From contig CACXMM010000017.1 in assembly GCA_902768785.1 (NCBI GenBank), forward strand, positions 23,454 to 87,453: 64,000 bases of DNA. Reading direction: 5' to 3'. A program made the translations under genes and the position numbers. This document shows, in pieces, positions 26,068 to 36,481 of the stretch. Each line of letters begins with the position of its first letter. The stretch's first letter is position 1. Source of the DNA: an uncultured Prevotellaceae bacterium. Lineage in GTDB: Bacteria > Bacteroidota > Bacteroidia > Bacteroidales > Bacteroidaceae. Under the pieces are notes generated by a model that was given only the letters and a program-made list of their open reading frames with translations, was not told the origin of the DNA and ran no database searches.

Positions 26068-26149
26068 TGCCCAGAACAGGACTCGAACCTGCACACCTTG
26101 CGGCACACGCACCTGAAACGTGCGCGTCTACCAATTCCGCCACCTGGGC
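26068..26149 (-). tRNA. tRNA-Leu(CAG)
   Basis: An 82-nt class II tRNA on the minus strand, with acceptor GCCCAGG/TCTGGGC, anticodon loop TTCAGGT (anticodon CAG) and a long variable arm. CCA is not encoded. Small palindromes CATTC-N-GAATG flank it on both sides (about 26051 and 26189). Confidence 0.93.
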
Positions 26150-26200
26150 ATGTACCCGGACAAATCAATGACTTATCCTTCGTTGTCATTCAGAATGTTG

Positions 26201-26273
26201 AGCGGAAAACGGGACTCGGACCCGCGACCCCAACCTTGGCAAGGTTGTGCTCTACCAACTGAGCTATTTCCGC
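26201..26273 (-). tRNA. tRNA-Gly(GCC), copy 2
   Basis: Identical in sequence to the tRNA at 25876-25948. It is the promoter-proximal member of the four-tRNA cluster. Confidence 0.95.
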
Positions 26274-26384
26274 TTATTATTCAGACGATCGGCCTTTTCA
26301 GAAACACTCGGCAAAACCGTAAGTTTTTGCACATGTTTGAATAAAAAAACCGCATCTAAAGCATATCTCTCTCGATTGCGGATG

Positions 26385-26415
26385 CAAAGGTAATGCTTTT
26401 TTCTGAATCGCCAAA
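26385..26415 (-). promoter_or_regulatory. Promoter of the four-tRNA cluster
   Basis: On the minus strand a -33 TTTG (26412-26415), a 19-base spacer and the -7 box TACCTTTG (26385-26392). About 110 bases of leader precede the first tRNA. Confidence 0.8.
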
Positions 26416-26434
26416 AACTTTTTCGGTTTTTTTT

Positions 26435-27592
26435 TCAATCCATGCGATTTTTGTAGTCTTCATAACCGAATATCCGCAACATCTCCAGTTCACCGTTGCT
26501 TCGCAGCAAGGCTAACGACGGATGGGAGATGCCATTGAACATTGTCGTCTTCACAGTTGTGTAATGGAGCATATCCTCAAAGATGATGCGCTCCCCTATC
26601 GTCAGCTCATGATCAAAGGCCCAGTACCCTAAGAAGTCACCGCTCAGACAACTATTTCCTCCCAGACGATAGACATGGGCATATGGGGAGGGACGGTCCG
26701 ATTCCTCAATGGCCTCTGCTCCTCTCACCGCTGGCATGTAAGGCATCTCCAGACAATCTGGCATGTGACATGTAAAACTCACGTTGAGGATAGCCGTACG
26801 GATACCTTTGTCCTCCACCACGTCAACCACCTCTGACACCAACGGACCCGTCTGCCAGCCAAAGGCACTACCGGGTTCCATAATCACTTTCATGTGGGGG
26901 TATCGAGACTTGAAGTCTTTTAATATATTAATAAGGTGTATGACGTCATAGTCCTTACGAGTCATCAAATGCCCTCCTCCGAAGTTAATCCACTTCAGTT
27001 GGGGGAACCATCGTGAAAACTTCTCCTCGATATGCACAAGTGTACGTTCAAACACATCGTCGCCACTCTCACAATGACAGTGGCAATGGAATCCCTCTAT
27101 ATCTTCAGGTAACAGGTCGGGCAAACGATCAGCACTCACCCCAAAACGGGTTCCTGGAGCACAAGGGTTGTACAACAACGTTTCTACCTCAGAATATTCA
27201 GGATTGATCCGCAGGCCGAGGGAGATACCCTGAGCCCGTTGATGGAAACGCTCATACTGACTGAGAGAATTGAAAGTGAGATGACTGGAGCAGCGCACAA
27301 TCTCATCAAATTCCCCATCGGTATAAGCGGGAGAGTAAGTGTGCGCCTTACTTTCGAATTCCTCTGCTGCCAAACGGGCCTCAAACAACGAACTGGCTGT
27401 GGTAGCATGGATATACTCTCGGAAGATAGGGAACGTTTTCCACAAGGCAAAGGCCTTGAAGGCAAGAATTATCTCTATGTCAGCTTCTGCGGCAACCCGA
27501 GCAATCAGTTTCAGGTTATCACGCAGCAGGTCTTCTTCCAGAATGTAAACGGGGGTCATCACCCCTTCGAACGTTTGTCTATTCACTTTCAT
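26435..27592 (-). CDS. nspC: Carboxynorspermidine/carboxyspermidine decarboxylase
   Basis: This 385-residue PLP enzyme of the alanine-racemase fold removes CO2 from carboxy(nor)spermidine, the last step of the alternative bacterial spermidine pathway. The PLP lysine is K46 in L-A-F-K-A-F-A-L-W. The G-G-G-H-L-M-T-R-K-D-Y-D segment is the phosphate loop with the family's specificity helix, and the C-terminal Y-R-L-G-G-N-S-C-L-S-G-D segment is typical. The frame extends 35 codons upstream through a terminator hairpin; the promoter at 27611-27641 lies inside that extension, so the ATG at 27592 is the start. The partner dehydrogenase gene is not in the window. Confidence 0.92.
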   Translation of the reverse strand: MKVNRQTFEGVMTPVYILEEDLLRDNLKLIARVAAEADIEIILAFKAFALWKTFPIFREYIHATTASSLFEARLAAEEFESKAHTYSPAYTDGEFDEIVRCSSHLTFNSLSQYERFHQRAQGISLGLRINPEYSEVETLLYNPCAPGTRFGVSADRLPDLLPEDIEGFHCHCHCESGDDVFERTLVHIEEKFSRWFPQLKWINFGGGHLMTRKDYDVIHLINILKDFKSRYPHMKVIMEPGSAFGWQTGPLVSEVVDVVEDKGIRTAILNVSFTCHMPDCLEMPYMPAVRGAEAIEESDRPSPYAHVYRLGGNSCLSGDFLGYWAFDHELTIGERIIFEDMLHYTTVKTTMFNGISHPSLALLRSNGELEMLRIFGYEDYKNRMD

Positions 27593-27610
27593 CTTGAAAC
27601 ATTTGGTTTG

Positions 27611-27641
27611 CAAAAATACGAAAAAAACATGAATTCTCAAA
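27611..27641 (-). promoter_or_regulatory. Promoter of nspC
   Basis: On the minus strand a -33 TTTG (27638-27641), a 19-base spacer and the -7 box TATTTTTG (27611-27618). It decides the nspC start codon. Confidence 0.75.
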
Positions 27642-27660
27642 ATGTATGACAATGATAGAC

Positions 27661-27754
27661 AACAAAAAAATGCCCAGCTCTTCGCAGAGGTAGGCATTTA
27701 TCTCAAATAGGTATTAGCTTTTTTAAGGTAAAAAGATTGTATTCAGGATAACGT
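27661..27754 (-). ncRNA. Candidate small RNA 2 (about 94 nt)
   Basis: On the minus strand a full promoter (27758-27789) is followed by about 55 nt of AU-rich sequence and a hairpin with arms AAATGCC and GGCATTT plus internal pairing (27668-27699). It ends in a TTTTTTTGTTG tract. nspC lies downstream but has its own promoter after this terminator. The transcript is therefore either an independent small RNA or an attenuated leader of nspC. It contains no plausible gene. Confidence 0.5.
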
Positions 27755-27757
27755 TGG

Positions 27758-27789
27758 CAAAGGTACAGCCATTTTTTCGACAAAACAAA
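27758..27789 (-). promoter_or_regulatory. Promoter of candidate small RNA 2
   Basis: On the minus strand a -33 TTTG (27786-27789), a 20-base spacer and the -7 box TACCTTTG (27758-27765). No protein gene starts within the next 90 bases. Confidence 0.7.
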
Positions 27790-27952
27790 TATTTTTATAT
27801 GTTTCATAACATATTTTATTATTCGTAGTTTCTTCCCTTCCCCACCCCTTCCTTTTCTAATTAAAATTAATAAAAAAGTATTTTTTAGTCTGGTCATGCC
27901 TATTTCTCACAGATTTGTTGTACCTTTGCGCACAAAATAAAAAACTTTGATT

Positions 27953-29668
27953 ATGGCAGAAATAAAAGAGAACAACAACGAGGTGAAGAAAAGCCTAAGC
28001 TTCGTTGAACAGTTTGTGGAAGAAGATCTCGCAGAAGGTAAGAACGGAGGAAGAATCCAGACCCGATTCCCTCCGGAGCCTAACGGATACCTGCATATTG
28101 GTCACGCCAAAGCCATCTGCATGGATTTCGGGATTGCCGAACGCTACAACGGTGTCTGTAACCTTCGTTTCGATGATACGAATCCCTCGAAGGAAGACAC
28201 CGAGTATGTTGACTCGATCCTACACGATATCCAGTGGCTTGGATTCAAGTGGGGAAACCTTTATTATGCCAGCGACTACTTCCAGCAGCTGTGGGATTTT
28301 GCCATCTGGATGATTGAGAACGGCAAGGCGTATGTTGACGAGCAGACAAGTGAGCAGATTGCCGAGCAGAAGGGAACGCCCACGCAGCCTGGTGTGGCCT
28401 CTCCCTATCGTGACCGTCCCGTGGAAGAGAACCTTCGTTTGTTCCGTCAGATGAATACCCCAGAGGCCGTGGAAGGAAGTATGGTTCTCCGTGCCAAGCT
28501 CGACATGGCGAACCCGAATATGCACTTCCGTGATCCGATTATCTATCGCATCATCCATACCCCCCACCACCGTACGGGTACCCAGTGGCACGCCTATCCC
28601 ATGTATGATTTTGCACATGGACAGAGCGACTATTTCGAGGGGGTGACCCACTCCATCTGCACATTGGAGTTCGTACCTCACCGTCCGCTATACGACCATT
28701 TCATTGATGAGCTGCAAGAGATGCAGAACCAGAAGGAATACCGTCCACGACAGATTGAGTTCAATCGTCTGAACATGACTTATACGGTTATGTCCAAGCG
28801 CAAGCTCAAAGCTTTGGTGGATGAGCACCTGGTAGCAGGATGGGATGATCCCCGTATGCCTACTGTTTGTGGCATGCGTCGTCGCGGCTATTCTCCAGAG
28901 AGCATCCGCAAGTTCATCGACAGCATTGGTTATACGAAGTTCGACGCCTTGAACGACGTAGCCTTGTTAGAGGCTGCCGTCCGTGATGACCTCAATGCCC
29001 GCAGTACCCGTGTCTCTGCCGTGCTGAACCCCGTGAAACTGGTTATCACCAACTATCCGGAAGACAAGACTGAGGAAATGACTGCAGTAAACAATCCCGA
29101 GAACGAGGCTGACGGCACACACACAATCACCTTCAGCAGAAACCTGTGGATCGAGCGCGACGACTTCATGGAGGTTGCCGAGAAGAAATACATGCGTCTG
29201 GCTCCTGGCAAGGAGGTACGCCTGAAGAATGGATACATCATCAAATGCGATGAGGAGCATCCCTGCGACAAAGATGCAGAAGGGAATGTTACCACTATCT
29301 ACGCCACCTACGATCCTGAAACCCGCAGCGGCATGCCTGGTGCCAACCGTAAGATTAAAGGCAAGACCTTACACTGGGTAAGCGCCAATCATTGCAAGAA
29401 GGCTGAGGTAAGAATCTACGATCGCCTGTTCAACGTAGAGAACCCCGGAGCTGACGAACGCGACTTCCGCGAGTTACTCAACCCCGAGTCACTAACGATT
29501 ATCGACACTTGTTATGTTGAGGAATATGCCGCTGATCGTCAAGCTGGAGAGTATTTGCAGTTCCAGCGCATCGGCTATTTCATGGCTGATCCCGACAGCA
29601 CACCTGAACATCTGGTTTTCAACAAAACCGTGGGTCTAAAAGACACATGGGCAAAGCAGAATAAATGA
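27953..29668 (+). CDS. glnS: Glutaminyl-tRNA synthetase
   Basis: This 571-residue class I synthetase charges tRNA-Gln. The HIGH motif lies in P-E-P-N-G-Y-L-H-I-G-H-A-K-A (about residues 38-51). The KMSKS equivalent is V-M-S-K-R-K near 280, and the R-F-D-D-T-N-P segment is the usual GlnRS/GluRS one. The C-terminal anticodon-binding beta-barrels follow. The -7 box TACCTTTG is at 27921-27928 and the ATG at 27953 is preferred to an in-frame TTG two codons upstream. Its stop overlaps the TPR gene by 4 bases. Confidence 0.97.
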   Translation: MAEIKENNNEVKKSLSFVEQFVEEDLAEGKNGGRIQTRFPPEPNGYLHIGHAKAICMDFGIAERYNGVCNLRFDDTNPSKEDTEYVDSILHDIQWLGFKWGNLYYASDYFQQLWDFAIWMIENGKAYVDEQTSEQIAEQKGTPTQPGVASPYRDRPVEENLRLFRQMNTPEAVEGSMVLRAKLDMANPNMHFRDPIIYRIIHTPHHRTGTQWHAYPMYDFAHGQSDYFEGVTHSICTLEFVPHRPLYDHFIDELQEMQNQKEYRPRQIEFNRLNMTYTVMSKRKLKALVDEHLVAGWDDPRMPTVCGMRRRGYSPESIRKFIDSIGYTKFDALNDVALLEAAVRDDLNARSTRVSAVLNPVKLVITNYPEDKTEEMTAVNNPENEADGTHTITFSRNLWIERDDFMEVAEKKYMRLAPGKEVRLKNGYIIKCDEEHPCDKDAEGNVTTIYATYDPETRSGMPGANRKIKGKTLHWVSANHCKKAEVRIYDRLFNVENPGADERDFRELLNPESLTIIDTCYVEEYAADRQAGEYLQFQRIGYFMADPDSTPEHLVFNKTVGLKDTWAKQNK

Positions 29669-30810
29669 TTAGCGCAGATTATTATTACACAAAAGAGTTC
29701 AAGGAACTTCTCAATAAGTACGAGACATGTGAGCACGAGCAAGAAACTTGTGTCTTCTGTTCCACTGAATATTGCTGTCTTGCATCCTACTACTATTTCT
29801 CCGACAAGACCGAGAAAGCCTTATCCGTGTTAAACGAGGGCCTGAGTTTCTACCCAGACTCTGTCGACATGCTTGTCCTCAAAATCCATGTGCTTCTCAA
29901 ACAGCACAAGAACACAGAGGAGATTCGGACCATGTTGGAGGAACATGAGCTGATGGATGAAGATGCCCGATCCTATGTTTCCTCTTTCCTTTTGATTACA
30001 GACAAACGGTATAAAGAGGCCAACAACGCCTTCAAAAAGGTGTACAAGGAGATGCCTTTGGAGGCAGAGGAAAAAGATGCCCAAGCACTCAGCATCGCAT
30101 GGGCTTTCTACCATGCCGGCCAGTACAATTATGCTCGTTACTGGATGGAAAAGGTGAAAAACCATGACAAGAACGACTATCTCGAGCTTTATGGACATAT
30201 CATTCTCGCTGAAGGCAAGTTTGTTAAAAGTGAGAAGGTCTTTCAGAAACTGATCGATAAGAATCCCCATGTGGCCAGATACTGGGAAGGCTTGGCACAT
30301 AGTCAGTACGGAAGTGAGAAATTCAGTGAGGCATCCACCAATTGCGACTATGCGCTTGCCATCAATCCGGAAGACGAAGTCGCCCTCTTCCTCAAAGGAA
30401 ACATCATGTTTATGATGGATAACTACCCAGAGGCATTGAAATTCTTCAAGCGTTATAGCCAACAGCTACCAGATGATGGAGGTTGCTTGTACTACCAAGC
30501 AAAATGTCTGCTGGAGATGGAAAAGGAGAAAGAGGCTTTGGACGCTCTCCTTGAATCTTCTCGCTTGCTGGAGAAGTACCCTGAATATCGGGTGGTGGTT
30601 CCCCTCTATTACGTTTATAGGGATATTGCCCTCCTTTTGGAAGCAGATGGGAAATACGAGGAGGCATTGTCGTTTGTTGATAAGATAGATGACCATGAGG
30701 GAAATAAATTGGAATTGATGTTGATGCGTAGCCGACTCCGTTTAGAGGTGAAATACGCAAGTAAGTTAAAAAAAGAGTTTGAGGACGAGGCAGAAGAGGA
30801 GGATCAATAA
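29665..30810 (+). CDS. Tetratricopeptide-repeat protein
   Basis: This 381-residue soluble protein is made almost wholly of helical TPR-like repeats. Clear units include A-L-S-V-L-N-E-G-L-S-F-Y-P near residue 52, Y-W-E-G-L-A-H-S-Q-Y-G...A-L-A-I-N-P near 210-240, and Y-P-E-A-L-K-F-F-K-R-Y near 256. The N terminus carries five cysteines within 25 residues, and the C terminus is acidic (D-E-A-E-E-E-D-Q). There is no signal peptide. It probably works as a protein-interaction scaffold; partners are unknown. The start overlaps the glnS stop by 4 bases, so the two are cotranslated. Confidence 0.82.
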   Translation: MISADYYYTKEFKELLNKYETCEHEQETCVFCSTEYCCLASYYYFSDKTEKALSVLNEGLSFYPDSVDMLVLKIHVLLKQHKNTEEIRTMLEEHELMDEDARSYVSSFLLITDKRYKEANNAFKKVYKEMPLEAEEKDAQALSIAWAFYHAGQYNYARYWMEKVKNHDKNDYLELYGHIILAEGKFVKSEKVFQKLIDKNPHVARYWEGLAHSQYGSEKFSEASTNCDYALAINPEDEVALFLKGNIMFMMDNYPEALKFFKRYSQQLPDDGGCLYYQAKCLLEMEKEKEALDALLESSRLLEKYPEYRVVVPLYYVYRDIALLLEADGKYEEALSFVDKIDDHEGNKLELMLMRSRLRLEVKYASKLKKEFEDEAEEEDQ

Positions 30811-30822
30811 TAATTGTTTTTG

Positions 30823-31449
30823 ATGAACTGGATAACATCTTTATTAGGAAACTTAAACTATGGAACGGTATTTTTTCTGATGATGCTTGAAAGCACCGTC
30901 ATACCCGTTCCATCTGAACTGGTTGTAAGTCCTGCTGCCTACCATGCCGCAGGAGGCAACCTGAACGTATGGTTAGTGATTCTTTTTGCCACGTTGGGTG
31001 CTGACCTCGGTGCTACCATCAACTATGTCGTGGCTTACTTCGTGGGACGACCTGTCATTTATAAATTCGCCAACAGCAAATTAGGAAAGCTTTGTCTGCT
31101 CAATCAGCAGAAGGTGGAACGCAGTGAGAAGTATTTCTATGATCACGGAAAGGTGGCTACTATTACAGGACGACTGATTCCAGGTATCCGCCATCTCATA
31201 TCCCTGCCTGCCGGTCTGGCCAAGATGCCTTATCATACTTTCCTGCTTTATACCACCATCGGTGCTGGTGTATGGAACATCATTCTCGCTGCTTTAGGCT
31301 GGTATCTCCACTCCATCGTCCCCGAGAGTGAATTGAACGATAAGATCATGGAATATGGTGATTATATCAAATGGACCATTATTGGTTTGGTGGGTATCGG
31401 CATCGTTTTTCTCATCGTCAGGAACTATCTCAGGAAAAAAGCTTCCTGA
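30823..31449 (+). CDS. DedA-family inner-membrane protein
   Basis: This 208-residue protein has about five hydrophobic segments. It carries the DedA/VTT signatures: an early membrane E with P-V-P-S-E near residue 27, and G-R-L-I-P-G-I-R-H-L-I-S-L-P-A-G near 120. DedA proteins have been linked to undecaprenyl-phosphate or phospholipid flipping and to proton-dependent homeostasis. The ATG at 30823 is chosen over an in-frame TTG three codons upstream. It lies 12 bases after the TPR gene, probably in the same transcript. Confidence 0.88.
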   Translation: MNWITSLLGNLNYGTVFFLMMLESTVIPVPSELVVSPAAYHAAGGNLNVWLVILFATLGADLGATINYVVAYFVGRPVIYKFANSKLGKLCLLNQQKVERSEKYFYDHGKVATITGRLIPGIRHLISLPAGLAKMPYHTFLLYTTIGAGVWNIILAALGWYLHSIVPESELNDKIMEYGDYIKWTIIGLVGIGIVFLIVRNYLRKKAS

Positions 31450-31520
31450 CCTTCCGTCTCTCACGATTGTTTATTGTATCTCTGCGGTATAAACTACGAA
31501 GTTACTCGGTCTCGGAAGAA

Positions 31521-31537
31521 AAACAAACGGTTTGTTT
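31521..31537. promoter_or_regulatory. Candidate operator palindrome at the ABC-F promoter
   Basis: AAACAAAC-G-GTTTGTTT is a perfect 8-bp inverted repeat around one base, overlapping the -33 element of the ABC-F promoter. A half site with the same 15-base context (GGAAGAAAAACAAAC) occurs upstream of lon at 16360-16374. The binding protein is unknown. Confidence 0.45.
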
Positions 31538-31566
31538 TGTTCTTCGCCTGACTTTTCGTATCTTTG
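31536..31566 (+). promoter_or_regulatory. Promoter of the ABC-F gene
   Basis: A -33 TTTG (31536-31539), a 19-base spacer and the -7 box TATCTTTG (31559-31566), 30 bases upstream of the ATG. Confidence 0.8.
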
Positions 31567-31590
31567 CGACAAAAATCAAATTTAAGGTAA

Positions 31591-33210
<1,620 letters not shown>

Positions 33211-33261
33211 TCTGGCACGGTATTTGTAATGTGGTTTAAAAAGAACAAAAAGTCTAAAGTT

Positions 33262-33861
33262 ATGAGCGAAGAAAAGAAAATCAATATCGAAGACGGAAAC
33301 GCAGAGAATACCGCCAACGAGCAGGAGTTGAACGAACAGGAGACGGAAGAGACCGTTACTGCCGAAGAGACCGAGACTCAGAATCAGGAAGAGAATCAGG
33401 AAGAAGCCGAGGAGAAGACTCCGTTGGAAAAAGCTGAGGAAGAGATTGCCCAGTTGAAAGACCAGTACCTGAGAGCACGGGCTGAATTCGAGAACTATCG
33501 CAAGCGTACCATCAAAGAGAAAGCTGAACTGATCCTCAACGGTGGAGAGAAGACCATCACAGCCATCCTACCCGTGCTGGATGACTTCGAGCGTGCCCTG
33601 GCAGATACGACCGATGATCCCGAAGCCATCAAACAAGGTATGGAACTGATTTTCCATAAGTTCGTGAAAACGCTCGAAGGACTGGGCGTGAAGAAGATCG
33701 AGACCGAGGAGAAACCTTTCGATGTTGACTACCACGAAGCAATTGCCATGGTTCCCGGCATGGGTGACGATAAGAAAGGTATGGTTATCGACTGTGTTCA
33801 GACGGGTTATATGCTGAACGACAAGGTAATTCGTCATGCCAAAGTGGCAGTAGGACAATAA
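33262..33861 (+). CDS. grpE: GrpE, nucleotide exchange factor of DnaK
   Basis: This protein of 199 residues promotes ADP release from DnaK. Residues 1-65 are highly acidic (Glu-rich, probably disordered). A long coiled-coil helix follows containing A-E-F-E-N-Y-R-K-R-T, then the beta domain ending V-I-R-H-A-K-V-A-V-G. An upstream in-frame ATG at 33229 would add eleven residues (M-W-F-K-K-N-K-K-S-K-V). I prefer 33262 because the added stretch is not family-like, but the sequence does not decide. dnaJ follows after 23 bases. Confidence 0.93.
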   Translation: MSEEKKINIEDGNAENTANEQELNEQETEETVTAEETETQNQEENQEEAEEKTPLEKAEEEIAQLKDQYLRARAEFENYRKRTIKEKAELILNGGEKTITAILPVLDDFERALADTTDDPEAIKQGMELIFHKFVKTLEGLGVKKIETEEKPFDVDYHEAIAMVPGMGDDKKGMVIDCVQTGYMLNDKVIRHAKVAVGQ

Positions 33862-33884
33862 GTTCAAAGTTCAAAGATAATTAA

Positions 33885-35045
33885 ATGGCAAAACGAGACT
33901 ACTATGAGGTGCTTGGCGTTGACAAGAATGCCAGCGAGGACGAGATCAAGAAGGCCTATCGCAAGATAGCCATCAAATACCATCCCGACAGGAACCCCGG
34001 CAGTAAGGAAGCCGAAGAGAAATTCAAGGAGGCGGCCGAAGCCTACGATGTTCTCCACGATCCCCAGAAACGACAGCAGTACGATCAGTTCGGATTCGAT
34101 GGTCCGAACATGGGCGGATTCGGTGGATTCTCCGGTGGCGGTTTCAGCATGGATGACATATTCTCGATGTTCGGAGATGTGTTTGGCGGTCGTGGCGGAT
34201 TCTCCGGTTTTGGCGGATTCGGTGGCGGCAGTCGGCAACCCGCTCAGCACCGTGGCTCCGATCTTCGTTTGAAGGTCCGCCTGTCATTACAGGAAGTAGC
34301 CTCGGGTGTCACCAAGAAATTCAAGGTAAAGAAAGATATCACCTGTCAGCACTGTCATGGTACAGGTGCTGAGCATGGCAGCAGCAGTGAGACTTGTCCC
34401 ACCTGTCATGGCAGCGGGGTTGTCACTCGCACCACCCAGAGCCTGTTCGGTATGATGCAGTCACAAAGCGTGTGCCCCACCTGTCAGGGTGAAGGTACCA
34501 TCATCAAAGACAAATGCCATGAATGTCATGGCACCGGTGTCGTCAAAGGCGAGGAAGTGGTGGAGATCAAGATCCCCGCAGGTGTCGCTGAAGGCATGGT
34601 GGTGAATGTTCCCGGTAAAGGAAATGCTGGCATCCACAACGGCATCCCGGGTAATATCCAAGTGTTTGTGGAAGAAGAACCCAACGACACCTTCGTTCGC
34701 GATGGTAGTAACCTGATATACAACCTGCTTCTCGACTTCCCCACAGCAGCTCTTGGCGGTACGGCAGAGATTCCCACCGTTGACGGTTCCAAGGTGAAGA
34801 TCAAGATCGAGCCGGGCACCCAGCCGGGAAAGACACTCCGTCTGCGTGACAAAGGACTGCGTGAAGTACAGGGCTATGGCCGTGACACCGGTGACCTCAT
34901 CGTGAACATCAGCGTCTATGTGCCGAAGGAACTCTCCAAGAGTGAGAAGAAAGCCCTTGAAGAACTGCAACAGAGTGAAAACTTCAAAGGCGACAGTGCT
35001 ACGAAGAAGAACATCTTTGACAAGTTCAGGAACTATTTCAGTTAA
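33885..35045 (+). CDS. dnaJ: DnaJ chaperone
   Basis: This 386-residue type I J-protein delivers substrates to DnaK. The J domain with H-P-D is at residues 3-67. A Gly/Phe-rich region (70-125) contains many G-G-F units. Four CxxCxGxG zinc modules follow ([32 protein letters not shown]; about 145-220), then the C-terminal substrate and dimer domains. It forms a chaperone operon with grpE; folC starts 3 bases after its stop. Confidence 0.97.
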   Translation: MAKRDYYEVLGVDKNASEDEIKKAYRKIAIKYHPDRNPGSKEAEEKFKEAAEAYDVLHDPQKRQQYDQFGFDGPNMGGFGGFSGGGFSMDDIFSMFGDVFGGRGGFSGFGGFGGGSRQPAQHRGSDLRLKVRLSLQEVASGVTKKFKVKKDITCQHCHGTGAEHGSSSETCPTCHGSGVVTRTTQSLFGMMQSQSVCPTCQGEGTIIKDKCHECHGTGVVKGEEVVEIKIPAGVAEGMVVNVPGKGNAGIHNGIPGNIQVFVEEEPNDTFVRDGSNLIYNLLLDFPTAALGGTAEIPTVDGSKVKIKIEPGTQPGKTLRLRDKGLREVQGYGRDTGDLIVNISVYVPKELSKSEKKALEELQQSENFKGDSATKKNIFDKFRNYFS

Positions 35046-35048
35046 GTA

Positions 35049-36320
35049 ATGAACTACGATCAGACCGTTTCCTATCTCTTTCATGTGACACCCGCCTTCG
35101 AGAAGATCGGTGCCGGTGCCTACAAGGAAGGACTGAGCAACACCCAAGCGTTGGATGCCCACTTCGGGCATCCACATCGTTTTTTTAAGACGATCCACGT
35201 AGCGGGCACCAATGGAAAAGGATCCTGTTCGCATACCCTTGCCGCCATCTTGCAATCTGCTGGTTACAAGGTAGGCTTATACACCTCTCCCCACCTTGTT
35301 GATTTCCGTGAACGAATTCGTGTTAACGGTAAGTGTATCAGCAAGAAACGCGTTGTTGACTTCGTAAAGAACGAGCGTTCTTTCTTCGAACCGTTACAGC
35401 CCTCTTTCTTTGAACTGACCACCGCCTTGGCCTTTGTCTATTTCGCCGAGCAGAAGGTGGATATCGCCGTCATCGAAGTAGGGTTAGGCGGAAGACTCGA
35501 CTGCACCAATATCATCACCCCACTCCTCTCCGTCATCACCAACATCAGCTTCGACCACACCCAGTTCTTAGGCGACACCTTGGGGAAGATTGCTGGGGAG
35601 AAAGCGGGAATCATCAAGCCGCAGGTACCCGTGGTGATTGGCGAGACGACCCCCGAGACCGCCCCAGTGTTCGAGGAGAAAGCCCGACAAGCACAAGCCC
35701 CGTTGTTCAAGGCTGAGGCGTTCCGTATGGACATGTTCCAGGATCCCGACTTGTCATCCCTTCCATTCGACGAGCTGTCGTTTGAGCTGAAAGGTGACTA
35801 TCAGCAGAAGAACAAACGAACCATCCTCTGTGCCATCCATGTCCTGCAGACATCTACCGACCTGCACATTCCCACATCGGCCATTCTCAATGGAATGAAA
35901 CAAGTGTCAGAGCTCACCGGACTTGCCGGACGCTGGCAAACCTTGCGCACCACCCCACTCGTTATCTGCGATGCAGGCCACAATACCGGAGGATGGCAAT
36001 ACCTTGCCCCCCAAATCTCCGCACAGCCCTGTCGGCAGCTGCGCATCGTCTTCGGAATGGTTGATGACAAAGACATCCATACCGTGATGCTCCTGTTACC
36101 GAAGAATGCCGTCTATTACTGGACACAAGCCAGCAGTCACCGTGCCATTCCCGCCCAACAGGTACAGGCCATAGGAGAATTCTATTCCCTGCATGGCACC
36201 GCCTTCCCCACAGTAGCAGAAGCCTATCAACAGGCCTTGTCTGATGCCGGTCACGATGATTTCATCTTCGTTGGCGGCAGCAGCTACGTGGTAGCCGACC
36301 TTCTCACCTCCCTTCAGTAA
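35049..36320 (+). CDS. folC: Folylpolyglutamate synthase/dihydrofolate synthase
   Basis: This 423-residue Mur-ligase-fold enzyme adds glutamate to dihydropteroate and folates using ATP. The P-loop is V-A-G-T-N-G-K-G-S at about residues 50-58. The second signature L-Y-T-S-P-H-L-V-D-F-R-E-R-I is at 76-89, and V-I-E-V-G-L-G-G-R-L-D near 141. A C-terminal D-A-G-H-N motif marks the glutamate ligase domain. The length is normal. It overlaps no neighbour but follows dnaJ by 3 bases, so it is probably read through from the chaperone genes. Confidence 0.95.
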   Translation: MNYDQTVSYLFHVTPAFEKIGAGAYKEGLSNTQALDAHFGHPHRFFKTIHVAGTNGKGSCSHTLAAILQSAGYKVGLYTSPHLVDFRERIRVNGKCISKKRVVDFVKNERSFFEPLQPSFFELTTALAFVYFAEQKVDIAVIEVGLGGRLDCTNIITPLLSVITNISFDHTQFLGDTLGKIAGEKAGIIKPQVPVVIGETTPETAPVFEEKARQAQAPLFKAEAFRMDMFQDPDLSSLPFDELSFELKGDYQQKNKRTILCAIHVLQTSTDLHIPTSAILNGMKQVSELTGLAGRWQTLRTTPLVICDAGHNTGGWQYLAPQISAQPCRQLRIVFGMVDDKDIHTVMLLLPKNAVYYWTQASSHRAIPAQQVQAIGEFYSLHGTAFPTVAEAYQQALSDAGHDDFIFVGGSSYVVADLLTSLQ

Positions 36321-36415
36321 CCACATTTCACATTGTTTTTTTTAACGGGAAAGTGATGACAAAATGCTGTTTAGGTGTTTTTAACATTCACTTTGTGTTA
36401 TTTTATGGTGTTTCG

Positions 36416-36447
36416 TTTGCTATTCTCGAATAAATTTCGTTACTTTG
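36416..36447 (+). promoter_or_regulatory. Promoter of galM-galK
   Basis: A -33 TTTG (36416-36419), a 20-base spacer and a near-consensus -7 box TTACTTTG (36440-36447), 35 bases before the galM ATG. Confidence 0.65.
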
Positions 36448-36481
36448 CAACAATGTTCAATAACTAAAAACTTTGGATATT

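Noticed and set aside
27593-27697. 35-codon N-terminal extension of nspC.
   Set aside because: It runs through a terminator hairpin and contains the nspC promoter, so it lies mostly upstream of the transcript start.
34461-35255. 264-codon minus-strand open frame opposite dnaJ and folC.
   Set aside because: It is antisense to two clear genes and shows no motif or start signals.
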